Below, piece by piece: positions 1 to 6,100 of a stretch of DNA of 8,255 bases. Origin of the DNA: JBILVQ01 sp044370375 (GTDB taxonomy: Bacteria; Bacteroidota; Bacteroidia; UBA4408); the NCBI GenBank assembly GCA_044370375.1, contig JBILVQ010000135.1, positions 1-8,255 of the forward strand, in the 5' to 3' direction. The position numbers and the translations under genes were made by a program. Numbering within the stretch: position 1 is the first letter of the stretch; every line of letters begins with the position of its first letter. Below the pieces are notes generated by a model. It was not told the DNA's origin. It searched no databases and saw nothing but the letters and a program-made list of their open reading frames with translations.

Positions 1-397
1 TAATTTGACCAATTTCCTCATAGGCATACCCTTCATAATCTCTTAATAAAATGACCGAACGTTGTATTTCCGGCAAACGATTTAAAGCCTCCTCCAATAA
101 TTTTTTCAAATCGGGTGAAGACATTTGATAGCCGGAAGTCTCCTTACGACTAAGGTCATGCCCGGTTTCTAATCTTTTGTCCTTTCTGATAAAATCAATC
201 ATGGTTTGGTAGGCAGCAGTAAACAAATAGGATTTAGCTTTTTCAAAAGGAACGCTGTTCACTTTTACCCAAAGTTTTTCGAAGGTTTCCTGAACTACAT
301 CCTGCGCACGATCACGGTCTCTGAGGTTTTTCAGTATAAACCTGAAAATTCCGTCAGAAAACTGATCAACACACAAATTATACTCAGCAGCGGTCAT
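1..397 (-). CDS. ECF-type RNA polymerase sigma factor, 3' end outside window
   Basis: My translation gives 132 residues from the ATG at 397-395, then the frame runs off the window with no stop. Region 2 is clear: a region 2.2-like DVVQETFEKLW at residues 33-43, followed by the region 2.3/2.4-like helix KAKSYLFTAAYQTMIDFIRK (53-72). Region 4 starts near residue 97 and shows LPEIQRSVILLRDYEGYAYEEIGQI in two parts (108-120 and 121-132), the start of the helix-turn-helix that contacts the -35 or -33 element. The protein should direct core RNA polymerase to a small regulon. The recognition-helix end of region 4 is missing here. The next upstream ATGs are out of frame and soon hit a stop, so this start is well supported; no Shine-Dalgarno is visible. 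The gene follows the HU/SPOR gene by 74 bases. A cognate anti-sigma factor, if present, would lie beyond the left edge. Family is secure; regulon is unknown. Confidence 0.93.
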   Translation of the reverse strand, partial: MTAAEYNLCVDQFSDGIFRFILKNLRDRDRAQDVVQETFEKLWVKVNSVPFEKAKSYLFTAAYQTMIDFIRKDKRLETGHDLSRKETSGYQMSSPDLKKLLEEALNRLPEIQRSVILLRDYEGYAYEEIGQI

Positions 398-471
398 GAA
401 AGGGCTAAATCATAGACATGACGATTCAGTAAGCAGAAAGTTACAGCAAAAGAAAAAAAAATTCAAAATTT

Positions 472-1521
472 TTATTTTACCTCCAATGGCCAGGCAGACT
501 CCCCTACTTTTTCAAGATTTAAAATCATGTTTCCGGCCTCGGCATAATTTCCGGCAATTCCGGCACTAACCCTAATTAAACCATTGCTTCCCTTTCCAAT
601 GATTCTGGCGTCAAAATTCTTGGCTTTTAGCTTGGCAACCTGATTCAAGGCATTTTGTTCAGAGGAAAAACAACCGGCTACTACTTCATATTGGCCCGAT
701 AGGGCATTTTGTGCCACTGAAACCACAGCAGACTCTTTAACCGCTGTTGTTTCTCTAACAGAGAAATCTAACAAAATCGGTTGCAAAGCGCCATCACTAA
801 AATCAAGGCTGATGGGTAAATCCTCTGTAGAGGAAACCAAATCCATGGCCTCCATTTTAAAAGAATGGTTTCCTGGAACAAATTTTTGACCTGCAGCAGG
901 CTCATGAGCCGATTGGAACAAATCCAATCTGGCCAATTGTACTTCCTTTCCGGCAAAGGGCAAATAGGCCAACCCTGCCAAAACGGGAATGGCAGCCATG
1001 ATTAACAAAACCCTTTTGCCTGTTCTTTTTCGTTGTGGTTTGACCAAAGGAATGGCCGGCCTCATGGTTTGCTGTAAGGGCCGCTGATAAACGCTTTCAC
1101 GAAGGATAAGCGGAACCTGAAACTCATGCAGTCCGAAGGAATCGGACAAATAATTGACTGTATCGGCAGGATGAAATTGAATATTCTTTTCTACATCCAA
1201 TTGGAGGACGCCAATATTCTTCCATTGAACTTTTTCCCCGGATTGAAGTTGCTGAACCATCTTGTTCACTTCTTTCTCAATAAAATCAAGGGCTGTTTTG
1301 TATTTTACCTGTTCAATGGAAGCAATGTGATTGGCCAATAAGCCATCATTTCCGGTTAAACTTCGGTTAAAAACCAGGCGTTTAGAAGGGGGATGAAAAA
1401 GATGTTGCGTGGGATGAATAGAAGCCGGTCTATAATTGGCCAAAACACCACCAAAACCGGGCACAATAACACAATCATGCCCATGCAACAACTCACTGAT
1501 ATAAAGTCCCAAATCCCTCAT
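472..1521 (-). CDS. HU-CCDC81 domain protein with membrane anchor and C-terminal SPOR domain
   Basis: 349 residues in three parts. Residues 1-140 look like the two prokaryotic HU-CCDC81 domains: the first opens with IxxLLxGHDCVIVPGFGGVLANY (8-30), and the second is helical from about 58 (NDGLLANHI), ending in a beta part with KNIGVLQLD (101-109). A basic stretch KPQRKRTGKR (161-170) precedes one hydrophobic segment, about 171-190, giving a predicted cytoplasmic N-terminus and periplasmic C-terminus. After a linker, residues 276-346 form a SPOR domain (YEVVAGCFSSEQNALNQVAK and the strand RIIGKGSNGLIRVSAG). SPOR domains bind peptidoglycan lacking stem peptides, typically at the septum. HU-CCDC81 domains belong to the HU/IHF superfamily, so a link between DNA or a cytoplasmic partner and the cell wall is an inference from family knowledge, not shown here. 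The stop is TAA at 472-474. The gene is separated by 80 bases from kdsB and may have its own promoter. Confidence 0.88.
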   Translation of the reverse strand: MRDLGLYISELLHGHDCVIVPGFGGVLANYRPASIHPTQHLFHPPSKRLVFNRSLTGNDGLLANHIASIEQVKYKTALDFIEKEVNKMVQQLQSGEKVQWKNIGVLQLDVEKNIQFHPADTVNYLSDSFGLHEFQVPLILRESVYQRPLQQTMRPAIPLVKPQRKRTGKRVLLIMAAIPVLAGLAYLPFAGKEVQLARLDLFQSAHEPAAGQKFVPGNHSFKMEAMDLVSSTEDLPISLDFSDGALQPILLDFSVRETTAVKESAVVSVAQNALSGQYEVVAGCFSSEQNALNQVAKLKAKNFDARIIGKGSNGLIRVSAGIAGNYAEAGNMILNLEKVGESAWPLEVK

Positions 1522-1526
1522 TCCTA

Positions 1527-1534
1527 CAAAAATA
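1527..1534 (-). promoter_or_regulatory. Candidate Bacteroidota -7 box before the HU/SPOR gene
   Basis: On the minus strand the bases read TATTTTTG, an exact match to the Bacteroidota -7 consensus TAnnTTTG, with only five bases (TAGGA) between it and the ATG at 1521. If used, the transcript would begin at or next to the start codon and be leaderless or nearly so. At the expected -33 distance the sequence is only AATG rather than TTTG, so the second half of the promoter is weak. The motif is short and the region is AT-rich, so a chance match is quite possible. Confidence 0.3.
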
Positions 1535-1601
1535 GCAAGTAAAAAAGAAAAGTCATTCTTTGATTTTTGAGGAAAAGTCTAACGTTCTGTCTGTTACCTT
1601 G

Positions 1602-2339
1602 TTAGTTTTGCGGAAGGCGCTCCAAATCTTCAGGAGTATCTACCGCATAGGAAGGTAGGTCGGTAAGTGCAGTATGAATGGCAAAACCATTCTCCAACCA
1701 GCGCAATTGTTCTAAAGACTCTGCTATTTCGAGCGAGGATGGTTGCAGACCGGCAATGGCTTTTAGGGTTGCCACTTTATATCCATACATTCCAATATGC
1801 CTGTAAAAGGAATGCTTACCCAAAGGAGAGGCTCCGGCTGATGCCTGCAAAAATGGAATCGGATAACGACTAAAATACAAAGCCCTGGATTGATTATCCA
1901 ACACCACTTTCGGGATGGAAGAACTCATTAATTCATCCTCCGAAAGCACTTTTCGCACCAGGGTTCCAATTTGGAGGTCTCCAGAAAGAAACAAATCACA
2001 TAAGGCATCAATTTGCATCGGAGCAATATAGGGCTCATCGCCCTGAACGTTGATTACAACATCTGCATCATCTAGGCCTAAAATTTCTGCTACCTCATGG
2101 CAACGGTCAGTTCCAGAAGGATGCCCTGAAGAGGTCATTATTACTTTTGCACGAATATCGATGCAATGCTGAAAAATTCTTTCATCATCGGTGGCCACAA
2201 CAACATCGCTTATGTGAGCCGCTTTACGGGCCTGATGATAAACTCTTGATATCATTGTTTGCCCGTTGATAAGCACCAAAGGCTTTCCCGGAAAACGGGA
2301 CGAGGCATATCTTGCAGGAATGATGGCAGTAAACTTCAC
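1602..2339 (-). CDS. kdsB: 3-deoxy-manno-octulosonate cytidylyltransferase (CMP-KDO synthetase)
   Basis: This cytosolic enzyme (EC 2.7.7.38) activates KDO with CTP to give CMP-KDO and pyrophosphate, the donor for adding KDO to lipid A. At 245 residues it matches the family length (E. coli enzyme about 248). Visible motifs in order: the nucleotide-binding loop PARYASSRFPGKPL (8-21), ATDDERI (49-55), HPSGTDR (73-79), NVQGDEP (97-103, with the metal-binding Asp101), KVVLD (144-148), ALYFSR (153-158), HIGMYGY (181-187), LEQLRWLENG (209-218) and VDTPEDLE (233-240, second metal-site Asp). All key residues seem present. The start is GTG at 2339-2337: it places the conserved IIPAR at the usual distance, and going upstream in frame only AAT, ATT and TTC occur before the TAA of the TPR gene. 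It follows that gene by 9 bases, suggesting co-transcription. No Shine-Dalgarno is visible. Confidence 0.97.
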   Translation of the reverse strand: MKFTAIIPARYASSRFPGKPLVLINGQTMISRVYHQARKAAHISDVVVATDDERIFQHCIDIRAKVIMTSSGHPSGTDRCHEVAEILGLDDADVVINVQGDEPYIAPMQIDALCDLFLSGDLQIGTLVRKVLSEDELMSSSIPKVVLDNQSRALYFSRYPIPFLQASAGASPLGKHSFYRHIGMYGYKVATLKAIAGLQPSSLEIAESLEQLRWLENGFAIHTALTDLPSYAVDTPEDLERLPQN

Positions 2340-2340
2340 A

Positions 2341-2410
2341 TTAATGAATTAAGGTTTTTTATTGACTCCGGTGAGTTTTTCGAAGATGTAATCAATAAAA
2401 TTAATGAATT
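2341..2410. repeat. 10-base direct repeat flanking the 3' end of the TPR gene
   Basis: The decamer TTAATGAATT (plus strand) occurs at 2341-2350 and again at 2401-2410, 60 bases apart. One copy spans the TPR stop codon and the gap to kdsB. The other is inside the TPR coding sequence, where it contributes to the codons for EFIN. No further identity extends beyond the decamer, and AT-rich decamers can recur by chance, so no function is claimed. Confidence 0.35.
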
Positions 2411-3179
2411 CCCTGGCTTGTTCTTTGTTAAAACCTGCTTCATAACTTTGTACAAAATTTGAACGCGCCTCTGTATAATTCCTCAAATAATAATAGCACA
2501 AGCCCCTGTAATAATAAGGTTTCCCCGAAAGTGAGTCAATGGCAGCAGCCCGATCAAAGTAGGGAATGGCTTCTTTGAAAGCAAAAAGGTGAAGATAGAT
2601 GACGCCCAAATTCATAATCATTGCAGGATCTGTAAGCGGCTTTATACTTTCAAATTTTTTTAGATTTTCTTTGGCCAACTCCAATTCAGATTCGCGCAAT
2701 TGCCCCCCACCCTGATTCATTAAACGGGTAACAGCAAGATTATTATAAGCAGCAAACAATAAGGAATCATGCCGAATCGCCTGATTAAAATCGCCTACGG
2801 CAAGGTTGTATTTTTTTTGCTTTAAATAACAATTGCCGCGATTAAAAAACGCGATGGCCGATGTTGGGTAAGCAACAAGGGCGCGATTAAAATATTCAAT
2901 GGCAGCCGGCACATCCTTACGCTCCTGATAAAAATAACCAAGGGTCATGTGGGCCTGGTAAAAGGTTCTTTCGCGATCAGAAAACTTTTTTAATATTTTT
3001 AATCCCTGCTTTTCTTTTCCCTCGCGAATCATCTTCAATGCATCGTTGTAGCGCTTTAACGCATTGGAGTCAACGGGCGACTTATAATAATCAGTTTGCG
3101 CAAAAAGGGAGTTACAACATAACAACAGCAACCAAAATACTTTTTGAATACCTGCTGCTATGTTAATCTCATTCCTCAT
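2349..3179 (-). CDS. Exported tetratricopeptide-repeat protein
   Basis: 276 residues. The N-terminus has a Sec signal peptide: hydrophobic core VFWLLLLCCNSLFA (14-27), with likely signal peptidase I cleavage near FAQ-TD (28/29). No lipobox is convincing. The mature part is built of TPR helices. Units can be placed at about 72-105 (HMTLGYFYQERKDVPAAIEY then FNRAL), 107-139 (AFFNRGNCYLKQKKYNLAVG), 141-180 (with an insertion containing NQGGGQ), 184-217 (MNLGVIYLHLFAFKEAIPYF) and 219-250 (YYYRGLCYYYLRNYTEARSN), plus a degenerate one near 40-71. TPR proteins are protein-binding scaffolds, and this one should act in the periplasm or at the outer membrane. Its ATG lies only 3 bases after the stop of the T9SS cargo gene, so the two are probably co-transcribed and may be translationally coupled. 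A role in export, folding or anchoring of that cargo is inference. It ends 9 bases before kdsB, in the same reading frame. Confidence 0.9.
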   Translation of the reverse strand: MRNEINIAAGIQKVFWLLLLCCNSLFAQTDYYKSPVDSNALKRYNDALKMIREGKEKQGLKILKKFSDRERTFYQAHMTLGYFYQERKDVPAAIEYFNRALVAYPTSAIAFFNRGNCYLKQKKYNLAVGDFNQAIRHDSLLFAAYNNLAVTRLMNQGGGQLRESELELAKENLKKFESIKPLTDPAMIMNLGVIYLHLFAFKEAIPYFDRAAAIDSLSGKPYYYRGLCYYYLRNYTEARSNFVQSYEAGFNKEQAREFINFIDYIFEKLTGVNKKP

Positions 3180-3182
3180 TCA

Positions 3183-6100
3183 CTAATAGGTTAAGGTAAC
3201 TTCTCCTTGAACAATTTCTGTTTTTCCATCAACTGTTCCAACTTCACCATGGTAATAATAAACACCCGGATTAACTTTCTTTCCTCTAAATGTTCCATCC
3301 CAATTAGCGGCAGGCTCGGTGATGTTAAAAACATTTTCTCCCATTCTATCATAGATGCTCAATTGCACCGAATTGATGCCTAACCCCAAAACCCTGAAAA
3401 CATCATTGGCTCCATCACCATTCGGACTGAATCCTGTAGGGATGAAAATGGATATAACCGCCTCTACATTGACCAATACAGAATCGGTTGCGGTACAACC
3501 ATCTGCATCGGTAACTGTAACCCTGTAAAGGGTGGTTTCAAGTGGATTAGCCATAGGAGCCGAACAATCTATGCACGATAATCCAACAACGGGAGACCAT
3601 TGAATGTTTCCGGAAGCATTAGATTGAAGAGCAATTTGTTCTCCGGCTTTAATGGTTAAATCCGGTCCACCCTCTGCTACCAAACCACCACCACCAAAGC
3701 GAATAGTAACCTCATCAAATAAGGCAGGACAAGGTGCTTCGCCTACGGTCCAACGGCAAACTACTTCGCTTCCCGGTGATGCCGTTAACGTTGCATTGGG
3801 AAGGGCCGCTACATCCAAAATACCGTTACCTGAAACGATGGTCCACAATCCGGCATCCGAAGAAACCGCTTGTAAAGTGTAGGAAGATTCACAGGTAACA
3901 GCATCAGCCCCGGCCGAAGGAGTTGCAGGAGGTTCCACATGAACGATAGAAACCTGGTCAACAACCGGAGGGCAAACACCATCTGTAACCGACCAAGAAA
4001 GAACCGTGGTTCCTTCTTGGGTAAATTGAATGCTAGTGTTGGGATCATTGGGATCAGCAAAAGTTCCGTTCCCTGAAACCAAAGTCCATGAGCCATTCAG
4101 AGAAGCAGGTAAAACCGCAGACAGTAAAGCACTGTTGCCACAAATACTTTGATCTGAGCCTGCATTGGCTGGTGGCAAGGGAGCATTCACTGTGATTTGA
4201 ACCTGATCTGTTTCGGGCGGACAAGAACCATTTTGTAAGGTCCACTGAAGAACAATATTACCTGCTTGCAAATTATCTATGATACTTGCAGGATCGGAAG
4301 GATTCTGAATATTAGCATTTCCTGAAACAAGGGTCCATAAACCACTTCCAACGATGGGCAAATTTCCCTGCAATTGCGTTTGGGTTCCACAAATTACTTG
4401 ATCTGCCCCGGCCGCTGAAGCGCCTGTAGGCAAAGAAGCATCGATGGTAACCACTGAAACGGATGGCGGACAAATTCCATTGTCAATGGTCCAAGAAAAC
4501 TGATTAGTACCTTGTCCTAATCCACTCACATTGCTAAGCGGATCATTGGGATCGGCCAAAATGCCCGTACCCGAAACAAGGGCCCAAATCCCTGTACCAA
4601 CCACCGCAAGGTTACCACCTAGTTGTGAGCTAGATCCGCAAATAATCTGGTCTATACCGGCATTACTCTGGGTTGGCGATGGCTGAACAATATAGACTAC
4701 TTGATCACTGTTACTCGGACAACCATTTCCACTCACAGTCCATTCAATGGTAACAGATCCGGGTGTATTTAGGACAATGTCCGAATTAAAAACATTAGGT
4801 GAAAGAATATTGGCGGTACCGCTAATCACCGTCCAAGTTCCGGTGCCCAAAAGGGGTTCAACAGCTGCAAGCGAAATGGTATCAGCGCAAACGGTTTGGT
4901 CGCTACCTGCATCCGCAATACTAATAGACGGATTTGAAAAAACAACGATTGTATCGGTTGAAACTGGGCAAATGCTGTTGCTGGTCGTCCATACGAGGGT
5001 AACCGATGAACCGATGATGGCATTTAACGCGCTTTGAGAGTCATTGGGATCAGCGAGTGTAGCACTACCCGAAACAATGGTCCAACTGCCTGAACCGGTA
5101 ACTGGAGTGTTGGCCGACAAGACAACCGCAGCATTGCAGGTGCTTTGATCATTCCCCGCAATGGCAACGTCCGGTGCAGGGAGTACTGTTAAGGTAACCT
5201 GATCGGAAGAAGAAGGACAACCGGCAAGGGCAATGGTCCATTCCAATACAACCGTGCCGGGGGCATTTAGGACAATGTCCGAATTGGGCAAAGTTGGATC
5301 CACCAAGGTAGCCGCACCCGAAATCACTGACCAGTTACCGGAACCATTGGTAGGAGTATTTCCACCAAGAGAAAAGGTACCTGTACAAACTGTTTGGTCG
5401 TTTCCTGCCACTGCCGCAGTTACTCCTGGACTCAAGGTAATTTGCACCTGGTCGGTGGAATTAGGACAAACACCGTTGCTGGTGGTCCATTCCAGCACAG
5501 CACCGGCTGCACCAACAGAAGTGATGGTTGAATTGGGTAAACTCGGATTCGTAATGGTAGCCGTTCCACTAACAAGGGTCCACTGCCCGGCTCCAACGAG
5601 CGGAACACTGGCATCAAGACTTGTATTATTAAAACAAATTATTTGATCAGGACCGGCATTGGCAGCGGTGGGTGGAGCCTGAACAGTAAGTGTTACCTGA
5701 TCGCTGGATGGCGTGCAGCCCGGGGAAGAAACGGTCCACTGTAATACTACAGTTCCGGGATTTGTTAAATCAATTAAGCTCACGGCTGAGGATGGGTCGA
5801 TGATGGTTGCAGTTCCACTCACCAGCGACCATGTACCATTACCAACGAGTGGAAAGGTAGCCGCCATGGCAGCATTACCAACGCAACTGGTTTGATCTGA
5901 ACCGGCCACTGCTGCTGAAACAGGGGGAGTAACAGTAATTTCAACCTCCTTGCGGAAATGCCCGGGACAAGAACCCACAAAATAGGACGTTGTACTATTC
6001 AAAACGGGAGTAGTAAAAGAACTTCCGGTAAAAAGTAAATTTCCATTCACTGGGGCATCATACCATTCAAGAACAAAACCAACAGGAGGGGTTCCTACTA

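Noticed and set aside
455..477. A possible terminator after the HU/SPOR gene: a short A/T-only hairpin followed by a T-run on the minus strand.
   Set aside because: The stem is about five A-T pairs and would be very weak. The sequence is simply AT-rich.
4747..5895. Several plus-strand open frames opposite the repeat array, some over 90 codons and repeated in pattern.
   Set aside because: They recur because the underlying 249-base repeats recur, and their sequences are low-complexity antisense products of the cargo gene.
3693..5927. Whether the tandem 249-base repeats might be a CRISPR or other non-coding repeat array.
   Set aside because: The period is a multiple of three, the units are diverged at DNA level but conserved at protein level, and one long frame runs through them all.
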